This document shows positions 43,443 to 52,690 of a stretch of 64,000 nucleotides of DNA, in pieces; the first letter of the stretch is position 1, and the number at the start of each line of letters is the position of its first letter. The translations under genes were made by a program, and so were the position numbers. The DNA lies in NCBI RefSeq assembly GCF_040361435.1, contig NZ_APNL01000004.1, forward strand, positions 1-64,000, written 5' to 3'. This stretch comes from Salinisphaera sp002433465 (GTDB lineage: Bacteria; Pseudomonadota; Gammaproteobacteria; Nevskiales; Salinisphaeraceae). Under the pieces are notes generated by a model, which saw only the letters and a list, made by a program, of their open reading frames with translations, made no database searches and was not told the DNA's origin.

Positions 43443-43712
43443 ATGTCCGATCGGCCATCCGACTCGGCGGCTGCTTACTGGCAGGCCAATATAAGGCTTG
43501 TTCTCAAGCTGCTCGCCGTGTGGTTCGTGGTGTCTTACGGCTGCGGCATTCTGCTCGTGGACGTGCTCAATAACTTCTATATCGGCGGTTATCCGCTGGG
43601 CTATTTCTTCGCTCAGCAGGGCTCTATCTATGTGTTTTTGTTCCTGATCTTCTTCTATGCCTTCCGCATGAACAAGATCGATCGGGAATTCGGCGTAGAA
43701 GAAAAGGATTAG
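43443..43712 (+). CDS. DUF4212 small subunit of a sodium:solute symporter
   Basis: An 89-aa protein with an excellent ribosome site (AAGGAGGGGG). Two membrane spans (about 19-42 and 51-72) join at a short loop with NNFYIGGYPLGYFFAQQG; the family signature YWQANIRLVLKLLAVWFVVSYG precedes the first span. The C-terminus is acidic. This DUF4212 family is always found just before VC_2705-type sodium:solute symporters and is regarded as their small subunit. The large subunit starts 9 bp downstream. Confidence 0.92.
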   Translation: MSDRPSDSAAAYWQANIRLVLKLLAVWFVVSYGCGILLVDVLNNFYIGGYPLGYFFAQQGSIYVFLFLIFFYAFRMNKIDREFGVEEKD

Positions 43713-43721
43713 AGCACAGCC

Positions 43722-45488
43722 ATGGATACACAAACCTGGATATATCTCGCCGTAGGCGGCAGTTTTCTGCTGTATTTCGTTATCGCCATCGCCTCGCGTG
43801 CCGGCAGCACGGAGGATTTTTATGTAGCCGGCGGCGGCGTCGGGCCGGTCGCCAACGGCATGGCCACCGCCGCCGACTGGATGAGCGCGGCGTCGTTCAT
43901 TTCCATGGCCGGGCTGATTGCGTTTTTGGGCTATAACGCCTCGCCGTATCTGATGGGCTGGACGGGCGGCTTCGTGTTGCTGGCCCTGTTACTGGCGCCG
44001 TACTTGCGCAAGTTCGGCAGCTTTACCGTGCCGGCCTTCATCGGCGCGCGTTATTACTCGAACGTGGCCCGTACGGTGGCGATCATCTGTTTGATCGTGG
44101 CCTCGATCACCTACGTAATCGGCCAGATGAAAGGTGTGGGCGTCGCGTTCGGCCGTTTTCTGGAAGTGGAGTTCGAAACGGGCGTGCTCATCGGCATGGG
44201 CGTGGTGTTCGTCTATGCGGTGCTGGGTGGCATGAAGGGCATTACCTATACCCAGATCGCCCAGTACATCGTGCTGATTTTCGCCTTCACCGTGCCGGCG
44301 ATCTTTATCTCGATCCAGCTCACCGGCGTGCCGTTGCCGCAGATTGGTCTGGGTTCGACCATGGCGGATGGCAGCGGGGTTTATCTGCTGGAGAAACTCG
44401 ATGGGGTGATTACCGAGCTCGGCTTCGACAAGTTCACGAACCCGGAGCATTCGACGCTCAATATCTTCATGCTCACGCTGTCGCTGATGATCGGCACGGC
44501 GGGCCTGCCGCACGTGATCATTCGCTTCTTTACCGTGCGCAAGGTCAGCGACGCGCGTAAGTCGGTGGGCTGGGCACTGTTCTTCATCGCGATTCTCTAC
44601 ACGACCGCCCCGGCCGTGGGCGCGATGGCGCGCTTGAATCTGATGGAGACGGTACAAACCGGGCCGGTGGGTACGGAAAGTTCGAACCTCGAGTACGAAC
44701 AACGCCCGCAATGGTTCAAGACCTGGGAAGGCACGGGCCTGCTCGGCTTCGAGGACAAGAACGGCGACGGCCGGATTCAGTACTACAACGACAAGAATCC
44801 GGAGTTCGCGTCCACGGCCGAAGGCTATGGCTGGCAGGGCAACGAGATGGTCAACGTCGACCGCGACATCATGGTGCTGGCCAATCCGGAAATCGCGCAG
44901 CTGCCGGCCTGGGTGATCGCCCTGGTGGCCGCGGGCGGCGTCGCAGCGGCCCTGTCGACCGCGGCGGGGCTTTTGCTGGCGATTTCATCGGCCATTTCCC
45001 ATGATCTGCTCAAGAGCATGCTCAAGCCCGATATCAGCGAGAAGGGCGAGCTCATGGCCGGACGTATCGCCATGTCCGGCGCGATTCTGGTGGCCGGTTA
45101 TCTGGGCATCAATCCACCGGGGTTTGCTGCGGAGGTGGTCGCCTTGGCGTTTGGCCTGGCTGCGTCTTCGCTGTTCCCGGCGCTGCTCATGGGCGTGTTT
45201 TCCAAGCGCATGAACCGCGAAGGCGGCATTGCCGGCATGCTGGCCGGCCTGACCGTGACCATCGTCTATATCTTCCTGTACAAGGGGATATTCTTTGTGC
45301 CGGGGACCAACCTGTTTGCCGATAGCGCGGCGAACTGGATGTTCGGCATTCAGCCGGAGTCGTTCGGTGCCATCGGTGCGCTGATCAACTTCGTGGTGGC
45401 GTTTTTGGTATCGCGGGCGACCGCGCCGCCGCCGGCAGAAGTGCGGGAACTGGTCGAGAACGTACGCGTTCCCGGCGTTCTACGCTAA
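43722..45488 (+). CDS. Sodium:solute symporter, VC_2705 subfamily (large subunit)
   Basis: A 588-aa permease of the SSS family, related to acetate permease ActP, with about 13 spans. Visible: the N-terminal TEDFYVAGGGVGPVANGMATAADWMSAASFISMAG block, YVIGQMKGVGVAFGRFLEVEF, GGMKGITYTQIAQYIVLI and GTAGLPHVIIRFFTV. A long loop (about 310-385) contains DKNGDGRIQYYND, which resembles an EF-hand calcium loop but has Asn instead of Glu at position 12. The tail GVFSKRMNREGGIAGMLAGL is typical of the subfamily. It probably takes up an organic acid with Na+; the solute is not known. The neighbouring glcB gene makes acetate or glycolate plausible, but a terminator and the accessory patch separate them. 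Confidence 0.92.
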   Translation: MDTQTWIYLAVGGSFLLYFVIAIASRAGSTEDFYVAGGGVGPVANGMATAADWMSAASFISMAGLIAFLGYNASPYLMGWTGGFVLLALLLAPYLRKFGSFTVPAFIGARYYSNVARTVAIICLIVASITYVIGQMKGVGVAFGRFLEVEFETGVLIGMGVVFVYAVLGGMKGITYTQIAQYIVLIFAFTVPAIFISIQLTGVPLPQIGLGSTMADGSGVYLLEKLDGVITELGFDKFTNPEHSTLNIFMLTLSLMIGTAGLPHVIIRFFTVRKVSDARKSVGWALFFIAILYTTAPAVGAMARLNLMETVQTGPVGTESSNLEYEQRPQWFKTWEGTGLLGFEDKNGDGRIQYYNDKNPEFASTAEGYGWQGNEMVNVDRDIMVLANPEIAQLPAWVIALVAAGGVAAALSTAAGLLLAISSAISHDLLKSMLKPDISEKGELMAGRIAMSGAILVAGYLGINPPGFAAEVVALAFGLAASSLFPALLMGVFSKRMNREGGIAGMLAGLTVTIVYIFLYKGIFFVPGTNLFADSAANWMFGIQPESFGAIGALINFVVAFLVSRATAPPPAEVRELVENVRVPGVLR

Positions 45489-45515
45489 CCGGTACGAAAC
45501 ACGACCTGCGACTCG

Positions 45516-45542
45516 AGGCCCCGCTCTGCGGGGCCTTTTTTT
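45516..45542 (+). terminator. Rho-independent terminator of the symporter operon
   Basis: A 9-bp perfect stem (45516-45524 with 45528-45536), 3-nt loop and T-run at 45537-45542, 28 bp after the symporter stop. Confidence 0.9.
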
Positions 45543-45866
45543 ATCGCGGGTGCCCGCGTTCACGGCGGGCTGTGTATGGGTGCATGTCGATCGCCGGACG
45601 CGGGCCGCCCGGGGCGCTCGCCATGCTAAAGGCCGGCGGCGTTGTCGCGTTGGGAATGTGCTTGGCGTCGGCGTAACGGGCTCTGCTGAGGCCGCTGCCC
45701 GGGCCGCGACTGCCGATTATGGGAAAAATCGCCCGCAGCAGGCGACAGCACCGTTTAATAACTGTATGTTGATTTGAAAACGCGATCTTTTTAGAGCCGG
45801 TGACCGGCCGTTGAATCGCGACTACAACAATAAATACCCGTCAGTGCAGGATACGAGGAGATCGGC
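45543..45866. other. Intergenic region upstream of the DUF445 gene
   Basis: 324 bp without a supported gene. The second half (45740-45860) is A/T-richer than its surroundings and should contain the promoter of the DUF445 operon; I could not place a convincing -35/-10 pair. Confidence 0.5.
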
Positions 45867-47120
45867 ATGATGGACCTGGCGTTTCTAGGAACGGCAACGT
45901 TCTGGAAGTATGCGTCCATGCCGTTTATCAGCGCGATAATCGGCTATATCACCAACCGGGTCGCGATCTGGATGATGTTTCATCCGATCGAGTTCGTGGG
46001 TGTCTGGAAGCCCTTTCTCGGCTGGCAGGGCATCGTACCGCGCAAGGCCGCCAAGATGTCGGCGATCGCCACCGATACCATCACTGAAAACCTGATCGAC
46101 AGCGAAGAGATCTTTTCGCGGCTGGACCCGGATGAAGTGGCCGAGAAGTTGACGGGTCCGCTCAACGAAATGACCGCGGACCTGGTCAACGAAGTCATGC
46201 AGGAGCATCACCCGAGCGTGTGGGCGCGCACGCCGGACGCGGTTCGCGCCACCATCGTTGCGCGGGTCCAGTCGGCCGTGCCCGGGGCTATTGCCGACAC
46301 GGTGCGCGACCTGCGCAGCGACGTGAACCAGGTGTTCGATCTCAAGGACATGGTCGTCACTAATCTGGTCCACCACAAGGAGCTGATGAACCGCATCTTT
46401 CTGGAAACCGGAAAGGAGGAGTTCAAGTTCATCGCCCGCTCGGGGGCCTATTTCGGCTTCCCGCTGGGCGCGCTGCAGATGGTCGTCTGGATTTTCTTTC
46501 AGCCGTGGTGGCTGCTGCCTCTGTTCGGGATGATCGTGGGTTGGTTCACCAACTGGGCCGCGCTCAAGATGATCTTCAACCCCAAGAAAAAGTATCGCGT
46601 CGGCCCGTTCGAACTGCATGGATTGTTCTTCAAGCGTCAGGCCGACGTTGCGCGTGCCTATGGTGATCTGGTGGCCAACGAAGTGCTGGCGCCGGCCAAT
46701 ATCCTGCAGCAGGTACTCAAGGGGCCGTATTCGGATCGGATCTTTGCCATCATCGCCCACCACGTGGGTGAAGCCGTGGACGAAAGTGCCGGCCCGGTCG
46801 GCTCCTTCATGAGCTGGACGGTCGGCGACGTGAACTATATTCGGCTCAAGCAGACGGCGGTCGAGCGGCTGATCCAGTACACGCCCGATGCCCAGGGCAG
46901 TGCGTCGCCTACCATGCAGGAATTCATCAGCTACACGAATCGCACCATGGCCATCGAACAAACCCTGGTCGAGCGTATGCGCGACCTGTCGCCGCGAAAA
47001 TTCGAGGGCATGCTCCGGCCCGCGTTCGAAGAAGACGAATGGATTCTGATTGCCGTGGGCGCCGGGCTCGGGCTGGCCGTGGGCGTGTTTCAGTTCATGG
47101 TGCTGTTTGGCGGCGGCTAA
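45867..47120 (+). CDS. DUF445-family membrane protein
   Basis: A 417-aa protein. GAGGAG lies six bases before the ATG at 45867. Its first and middle hydrophobic parts each hold the family repeat: GYITNRVAIWMMFHPIEFVG near residue 25 and GWFTNWAALKMIFNPKKKY near 225. A helical soluble stretch (about 60-190) lies between, another (about 255-385) follows, and a final span is at about 392-414. DUF445/YheB proteins are widespread but lack a confirmed function. The stop is followed closely by an Abi-alpha-like gene, so the two are probably co-expressed. Confidence 0.9.
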   Translation: MMDLAFLGTATFWKYASMPFISAIIGYITNRVAIWMMFHPIEFVGVWKPFLGWQGIVPRKAAKMSAIATDTITENLIDSEEIFSRLDPDEVAEKLTGPLNEMTADLVNEVMQEHHPSVWARTPDAVRATIVARVQSAVPGAIADTVRDLRSDVNQVFDLKDMVVTNLVHHKELMNRIFLETGKEEFKFIARSGAYFGFPLGALQMVVWIFFQPWWLLPLFGMIVGWFTNWAALKMIFNPKKKYRVGPFELHGLFFKRQADVARAYGDLVANEVLAPANILQQVLKGPYSDRIFAIIAHHVGEAVDESAGPVGSFMSWTVGDVNYIRLKQTAVERLIQYTPDAQGSASPTMQEFISYTNRTMAIEQTLVERMRDLSPRKFEGMLRPAFEEDEWILIAVGAGLGLAVGVFQFMVLFGGG

Positions 47121-47144
47121 GTGGCGAGTGCCTGGGAGGGCGGT

Positions 47145-47894
47145 GTGAATCAATACGACTATGAACAGCAGCGCTACGATGCGTTTGCGCCGGAATTCGA
47201 GACAGAAGAAAGCGCAGCCTTGCCGCTGGAGCTGTTGCGCCGAACCGCGCTGTGGCTGGGCCGTCGGCCGGTGGCCGGGCTGGGTATTCGCGCATTGCGC
47301 CGTGCCGAATACCGTGCGCTCAAAAGTCTGGGCGAACGCCTCGATCGCGCCGGGATCCGTCCGGCCGACCCGCTCGGCAATTCGAGCCCGAACAGCGACA
47401 CGCTGCCGGCCCAGATCTTCGCGGAACTGCTCGATGCCTCTCGCGGTACCGACCAGCAGGCGATCGAACAGGATTTCTATGTCCGGCTGCTGCGCCAGCT
47501 CAATCCCTCGCAGGCCCGGATTCTGGTTCTCATGGCCGATGGCAGCACGTGGCCGATGGTGCATGTGAATGCCGGTTCGCTGCCGGGCATCGGCAGCACG
47601 CGCGTGCTGTCCTATGCATCGAGTGTGGGCAAGGAAGCCGGCGTGCTCCTACGGGCGCAGGTGCCGAACTTTATTGCCCATATGTATTCGCTGGGCCTGC
47701 TCACGGTCGGCCCGCAATCGCGTGAGCTCGAACCCCAGTATGAAATCCTCGAAGCAGACACGCTGGTGCGAGAGGCCATGGGTTATATCGAAACAGAGCT
47801 CAACCAGTACTCGAACATCGAACGCTGCACGATCAGGCTGAGTGAATTCGCGGAGTCGCTGTGTGCCGTGGCCTTGCCGCACGGACGTCCCTGA
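47145..47894 (+). CDS. DUF4393/Abi-alpha-like protein
   Basis: A 249-aa protein. Start is the GTG at 47145 with GGGAGG five bases upstream; a GTG at 47121 directly after the DUF445 stop has no such site. An acidic N-terminus precedes a helical region (LELLRRTALWLGRRPVAGLGIRAL) and a conserved core (SNSDTLPAQIFAEL-like region, IEQDFYVRLLRQLNPSQARILVLMAD, VPNFIAHMYSLGLLTVGPQ, EADTLVREAMGYIETELNQ). This order, with a winged-helix-like LNPSQARIL-to-LGLL segment, is that of DUF4393 proteins, also called Abi-alpha, linked to phage-abortive infection in some lineages. The role here is open; co-expression with a membrane protein is of interest. Confidence 0.7.
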   Translation: MNQYDYEQQRYDAFAPEFETEESAALPLELLRRTALWLGRRPVAGLGIRALRRAEYRALKSLGERLDRAGIRPADPLGNSSPNSDTLPAQIFAELLDASRGTDQQAIEQDFYVRLLRQLNPSQARILVLMADGSTWPMVHVNAGSLPGIGSTRVLSYASSVGKEAGVLLRAQVPNFIAHMYSLGLLTVGPQSRELEPQYEILEADTLVREAMGYIETELNQYSNIERCTIRLSEFAESLCAVALPHGRP

Positions 47895-48055
47895 GTTTGT
47901 GACCGTGTTCGTCGCGGCCACGGTTCCGTCGAAACTGCGAGCGTGCGCGCTCAAACCGGCGCGTTCGAGAGCTGTATAATTTGCGGGATGCCATGTTTTT
48001 CGCGCCAGAACGCCAGGTTGTCGTGCCATCGCTGTAATCGTTTGGAGATCGAGCG

Positions 48056-50947
48056 ATGCAGCTGAAAGGCTTTGAAGTTCTCGAGCGCCATGGCTGGGTC
48101 GGGGTATGGTCCTACGACCTGCAGACCGGGCAGATTCGCTGGTCGGACGGCGTGTATGCGCTGCATGGCGTCGACCCCGCGACCTATACCCCGCAGATCG
48201 ACTCTGCGCTGGCGTTCTATTCCGCGGATTCGCGCGATGCCTTGAACAAAGCGCTTGCCACGGCGCGCGAGACCGGGACCGGCTACAGCCTTATCGTCCA
48301 GCTGGTTCGCGCGGATGGCACGCATCGCTATATTCAGGCCATCGGCCAGGTCGAGTTACGCGAGGGGCAGCTGCCTTTGCTGGCCGGCGCGGTCATTGAC
48401 GTACACGAACAACACGTAGCGCTTGTTGCCGGTGCCGAGCGAGAGCGTCTGCTTCTCGCCGAGAATACGCGCTGGCGTACAGCCGGCGAGAATGCAGGTC
48501 TTGGCTTGATCGATATCGACATGGAAGACAATGTCTATCGACTCTACGGCCGCTTCAACAGCCGGATTGGCCTGAGTCACACAGGCGAATCGGCCATCGA
48601 TTGCCACAAGTGGTATGCGTGGATACATCCCGACGAGCGCGATGCCCGCCAGGTCCGTATCGAGGCGCACTTGGCCGATCCTTCTTCGGAATACTTTTTC
48701 GAATACCGGCTGTTGTTGCCGGATCGCGCACCGATATGGCTGCGCGAACAGGGCAGCGCAGCGCAGACCGAATCGGGGCAGCGTATCGTCGGTACGGTGT
48801 CGGACGTGACACACCAGCGCGAGGCGCAGGATGCACTGCGCCGCGCCAAGCGCCGGCTAACCCAGACGTTGGCGCATGCGCCCACCGGCATCGCGCTGGT
48901 ATCGCCGGAAGGCCGCTGGCTTTCCGTCAACCGCGCCCTCTGCGAGATTCTAGGCTACGACGAGCTCGAATTGCTCAAGCTGACGTTCCAGGATATTACC
49001 CATCCGGACGATCTCGAAATCGATCTCGATTACGTTGACGACCTGCTTACCGGCCGCAAGCTTGTTGGCCGCATGGAAAAACGCTATCTCCATAAGCTTG
49101 GCCACAGCGTTGATGTACAGCTGGACGTGTCATTGCTGCGGGACGCCGACGAGCCGCTGTATTTCATTTGCCATATCCAGGATATTTCGGAGCGCAAGCA
49201 GGCCCTGCACGAATTGTTCGAAGCCAAGGAACTGGCCGATATCACCTTCGAGTCGATCGGCGAGGGGGTGATTCGGATCGATGCGGCGGGTTGCATCACC
49301 GAACTCAATTCCGCCAGCGCGGAATTGCTTGGCTGTACACGCGAACAGATCGTCGGCGCCGACTTTGGCGACGTGGTTCAGTTTTATGACGCGGATGACG
49401 AAGTCGCGCTCGACAATCCCCTGCCGAAGGTGCTCAAGGACGGCGCCCGGGTGCGGGTACCGATCTTCACCCGCCTGCGGCGCCGCGACGGGCAGTTTAT
49501 TTCCATCGTCGATTCGATCTCACCGATCCACGACGATACCGGCGCCATCCGGGGCGCGGTGTTCGTGTTCCAGGACATCAGTGAAGCACGGCGGGCGACA
49601 CAGGAACTCGCCCACCAGGCCAGCCACGATGCGTTGACCGGTCTGCCCAACCGGCGTGGTTTCGATGAAGCGCTCATGCGAACCTGGCTGCGTGTGCAGC
49701 AGGGCGCACTGCATGCATTCGTGATGTATCTCGATCTGGATCATTTCAAGGCGGTCAACGATATCTGCGGCCATGCCGCAGGCGACGAACTGCTTCGCGA
49801 ACTCGCCGACTCCATGCGTTCGCTGCTGCGTGATAGCGATGTGCTCGCCCGTCTCGGGGGGGACGAGTTCGCTGCGATCGTCCACGCCGGCGATGCCGAA
49901 GGCGCGCGTATCGTGGCCGCAAAGATCATTCAGAAAGTCCGCAACCATGAATTCCGTCATGACACGCGCGTGTTCAACGTAGGCGTCAGTATCGGCCTGG
50001 CCGAACTCGACCCCGGCCTGGACTCGACCGATTCCGTTCTGCTGCATGCCGACACGGCGCTCTATGCCGCCAAGAATGCGGGCCGTAATCGCTACGAGGT
50101 CTATCAGGAGCGCGCGGATCACGGCGAGCGGTCGGTGGAAACTGGCGGCGCGGCCGAGCTGCTCCAGCGCGGTCTGGATCAGGACGATTTCACGCTGTAT
50201 CTGCAGGCGATTGTCGATGCTCAGGGCAACCCTGTCGGCTACGAGGCATTGTTGCGCCTATGCGAGCCCGACGGCGTCATCCGGCCGGAAACATTCCTGC
50301 CCATAGCCACCCGGCTGGGCATGATGGGTCGTATCGATCGCTGGGTGCTGCAACATGCGCTGGAACTGATCGACGACTATCGGGAACGGGGGCTCTGGCC
50401 CGAGGGCTTTTATCTCAGCATCAATATCAGCGCTATCAGCATGGCCGATCCGCTCTTTCACCGGCAGCTGATCGCCATGCTGGACCAGTGGCAGGCGAAA
50501 GGCAGCGAGCTGGTTTTCGAAATCACTGAAAGCGAAGCCTTGTTCGGCGAACACTACCCGCGTCTGATCGAGCATTTGCGAGCCCGAGGCTTTCAGGTCT
50601 GGCTGGATGACTTCGCCCGCGGGCATGCCGGCTTCGATGTGCTCAAGAATGCTGTGGTGGACGGTATCAAGATCGATCGCGCCTTCGTACGCAATCTCGA
50701 GCACGATCCGGTCGACCGCGCCGTGCTGCGATCGATCGCGGATGTGTCGGCCACGCTCGATCTGCATGTCGTTGCCGAAGGCGTGGAAACCCGGGCCGCC
50801 CTGGAGTTGCTCAAGCGGGCGAACGTCAGTCATTTTCAAGGCTATTATTTTCACCGACCGGAACCTGTCGAGTCCGTACTTGTGAAGTCGGCTGGTCCAG
50901 CCACGAAGGCATCGACCTCACGATCCGCCGAACCACCGCAGCGATAA
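48056..50947 (+). CDS. PAS-GGDEF-EAL cyclic-di-GMP signalling protein
   Basis: A 963-aa soluble protein with a good ribosome site (TTGGAGAT). Four PAS-type domains can be outlined at about 5-120, 140-260, 270-390 and 395-520. The GGDEF domain follows (about 525-690); its active-site motif GGDEF is intact at 601-605 and DLDHFKAVND is present, so diguanylate cyclase activity is expected. The EAL domain (about 705-945) has an intact EAL at 730-732, SINISAISM, EITESE, KIDRAFV and EGVET; its loop-6 motif is DDFARGHAG rather than DDFGTGYSS, an unusual variant. Both activities are therefore possible. It follows the Abi-alpha-like gene by 161 bp. Confidence 0.93.
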   Translation: MQLKGFEVLERHGWVGVWSYDLQTGQIRWSDGVYALHGVDPATYTPQIDSALAFYSADSRDALNKALATARETGTGYSLIVQLVRADGTHRYIQAIGQVELREGQLPLLAGAVIDVHEQHVALVAGAERERLLLAENTRWRTAGENAGLGLIDIDMEDNVYRLYGRFNSRIGLSHTGESAIDCHKWYAWIHPDERDARQVRIEAHLADPSSEYFFEYRLLLPDRAPIWLREQGSAAQTESGQRIVGTVSDVTHQREAQDALRRAKRRLTQTLAHAPTGIALVSPEGRWLSVNRALCEILGYDELELLKLTFQDITHPDDLEIDLDYVDDLLTGRKLVGRMEKRYLHKLGHSVDVQLDVSLLRDADEPLYFICHIQDISERKQALHELFEAKELADITFESIGEGVIRIDAAGCITELNSASAELLGCTREQIVGADFGDVVQFYDADDEVALDNPLPKVLKDGARVRVPIFTRLRRRDGQFISIVDSISPIHDDTGAIRGAVFVFQDISEARRATQELAHQASHDALTGLPNRRGFDEALMRTWLRVQQGALHAFVMYLDLDHFKAVNDICGHAAGDELLRELADSMRSLLRDSDVLARLGGDEFAAIVHAGDAEGARIVAAKIIQKVRNHEFRHDTRVFNVGVSIGLAELDPGLDSTDSVLLHADTALYAAKNAGRNRYEVYQERADHGERSVETGGAAELLQRGLDQDDFTLYLQAIVDAQGNPVGYEALLRLCEPDGVIRPETFLPIATRLGMMGRIDRWVLQHALELIDDYRERGLWPEGFYLSINISAISMADPLFHRQLIAMLDQWQAKGSELVFEITESEALFGEHYPRLIEHLRARGFQVWLDDFARGHAGFDVLKNAVVDGIKIDRAFVRNLEHDPVDRAVLRSIADVSATLDLHVVAEGVETRAALELLKRANVSHFQGYYFHRPEPVESVLVKSAGPATKASTSRSAEPPQR

Positions 50948-51041
50948 CTGCCGGACGTTCTGGACCCCGCCAGCCGGTGAGGGCGGCCCGGCGGCTACGG
51001 GTTGGCTGTCTGGATTTGCTCGTTTACAAGGTGCGCAACCA

Positions 51042-51896
51042 ATGAAACCGAAGACTGCGAAGTCCCTCTCCGTGCATGCCTTGGTGTTCTGGCTGCTCGG
51101 GCTGCTATGCCTTACGTTTGCGTGGGTCGAACAGCTGTCGGCGGCTGAAGTCGTCGCGCCGGCCCATGTACAGCAGGGCGAGTTGGTTTACGCCCGTGTA
51201 CCCAGCGGTAGCCGGGTGAGCTACGAAGGTCGTGCGCTCGATGTCACCGACTATGGCACCGCGGTGTTTGGTATCGGGCGCGATGCCGCCGGCGTGGCCC
51301 GCCTGCACGTCACCCCGCCAGGGCAGGCCGAACGTGTCGTCGAGATCGAAATTCGCCCGCGCGACTGGCCTATAGAGCGTATTAACGGCGTACCGCCCAA
51401 GACCGTCTCACCCCCGCCGGAAATCGCGCGTCGCATCGCCCGCGAACAGAAGAAGGTCGCGGCGGCTCGTGCCGACTCGAGCCATGGCCTTGGTTTCGCC
51501 GAACATTTTGTGTGGCCGGTACGTGGGCGTATCAGCGGGCGCTTCGGTAATCAGCGGGTTTACAACGGGACTCCCGGTTCGGCCCACTCCGGCATGGACA
51601 TTGCGGTGCCGACCGGCACACCCGTAAAAGCGCCGGCTTCCGGCACGGTGGTATTGGCCGAGCCCGATCTGTACCTAACCGGCGGCACCGTACTCATCGA
51701 CCACGGCTACGGGGTCGGCTCGAATTTCCTGCATCTGTCCAAACTGGATGTCGCCGTTGGCGACCAAGTGAAGCAAGGCGAGATCATCGGGGAGGTTGGC
51801 GCAACCGGGCGTGCAACCGGGCCGCATCTGCACTGGGGCATGACCTGGTTTTCGACGCGTATCGACCCGTTGCTGGTGTTGCAGCGCGGCAATTGA
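51042..51896 (+). CDS. M23-family (LytM) zinc metallopeptidase
   Basis: A 284-aa exported protein: N-terminal signal or anchor (VHALVFWLLGLLCLTFAWVEQLSAA), a beta-rich domain (about 38-110, QGELVYARVPSGSRVSYEGR) and a C-terminal LytM domain (about 160-280). Zinc ligands are visible as H-S-G-M-D in GSAHSGMDIAVP and H-L-H in TGPHLHWG, with a further His in SNFLHLS. All residues needed for endopeptidase activity are present, so cleavage of peptidoglycan cross-links in the periplasm is expected. The site CAAGG precedes the ATG. Confidence 0.93.
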   Translation: MKPKTAKSLSVHALVFWLLGLLCLTFAWVEQLSAAEVVAPAHVQQGELVYARVPSGSRVSYEGRALDVTDYGTAVFGIGRDAAGVARLHVTPPGQAERVVEIEIRPRDWPIERINGVPPKTVSPPPEIARRIAREQKKVAAARADSSHGLGFAEHFVWPVRGRISGRFGNQRVYNGTPGSAHSGMDIAVPTGTPVKAPASGTVVLAEPDLYLTGGTVLIDHGYGVGSNFLHLSKLDVAVGDQVKQGEIIGEVGATGRATGPHLHWGMTWFSTRIDPLLVLQRGN

Positions 51897-52038
51897 TGTC
51901 AGCTTGCACGCCGCTCAAAGCGGTATGCAGATAACGGCCGGGCAGTTTAACGCCCGATTAACGACGGCTCTACGTAGTTGTACGGAGGTCGGCATGTCGT
52001 TATGATCAGCGTCCGGGATCGCAACGTATTCGTCGAAT

Positions 52039-52269
52039 ATGGCATTGCACGTATATCGCGTCGTGCGCTACAGCGCGTACTGGTATGTCGAGCAACTGGG
52101 CACACCGCGGCCGTGCCGAGGTTACCGTTGCCGTGACAATGCCATCGCTCGAGCGATGGATCTCGCCAGCCGGCAGCGGCCAAGCCTCGTGCGGGTGGAA
52201 AACGCCGCCGGCGAGGTCGAGATAGAGCGTAACTTTGGCCGGCCTGCCAACTACCGCTCTGCCGGCTGA
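52039..52269 (+). CDS. Small DUF2188-like protein
   Basis: A 76-aa basic protein. The pattern ALHVYRVVRYSAYWYVEQLG, followed by a conserved helix (CRDNAIARAMDLASRQRPSL) and VRVENAAGEVEIERNFG, resembles small DUF2188-type proteins that have an N-terminal strand with W-x-V and a C-terminal G-x-I strand. No ribosome site is visible before the ATG at 52039 and there is no alternative start, so expression is uncertain. It stands alone after the M23 peptidase gene. Confidence 0.5.
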   Translation: MALHVYRVVRYSAYWYVEQLGTPRPCRGYRCRDNAIARAMDLASRQRPSLVRVENAAGEVEIERNFGRPANYRSAG

Positions 52270-52690
52270 AGCACCGGAGATGCTCGCGCGTGTCGGTCGT
52301 GCCGGCCGGTAGCGGCCTAGGCACGATCTCGCCGACATCGTCGGCCGGCTTTTGCCAACGGATCCAACAGCCGCCCATTGGGTCCACGGTATCGACGTCG
52401 ACGCGCTTCAAGGCCGGCGGTCTTGCCTCAGCCCGTCACGATCGGACTGCATGACCGGTCCGCCACCTGTTCGCCCGCTTCGCAAGCATTTGAATTAAAA
52501 AAGTAATCCGTGGACCGTGAGCGGCCGTTATTCTGCCCGTTCGTCATATCGAAATTACCTTCGTTCTGTCGTGGGCTTGTCATCTTGGGGCCGCATTCTA
52601 GCGGGCACTTGAGGCGATGGCCGGCTCGATTCGATCGGGTCGAGCCGTTGCTCGAACCCCCTGAATCTGTCGGCAACGGAGGTGACTTTC
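52270..52690. other. Intergenic region
   Basis: 421 bp without a supported gene. A short A/T-rich patch at 52490-52510 in otherwise GC-rich sequence may be part of the promoter for the gene at 52691. Frames on both strands have shadow-type composition. Confidence 0.45.

Noticed and set aside
45885..47564. A 559-codon minus-strand frame.
   Set aside because: Antisense to the DUF445 and Abi-alpha-like genes, no start signal or recognisable domain.
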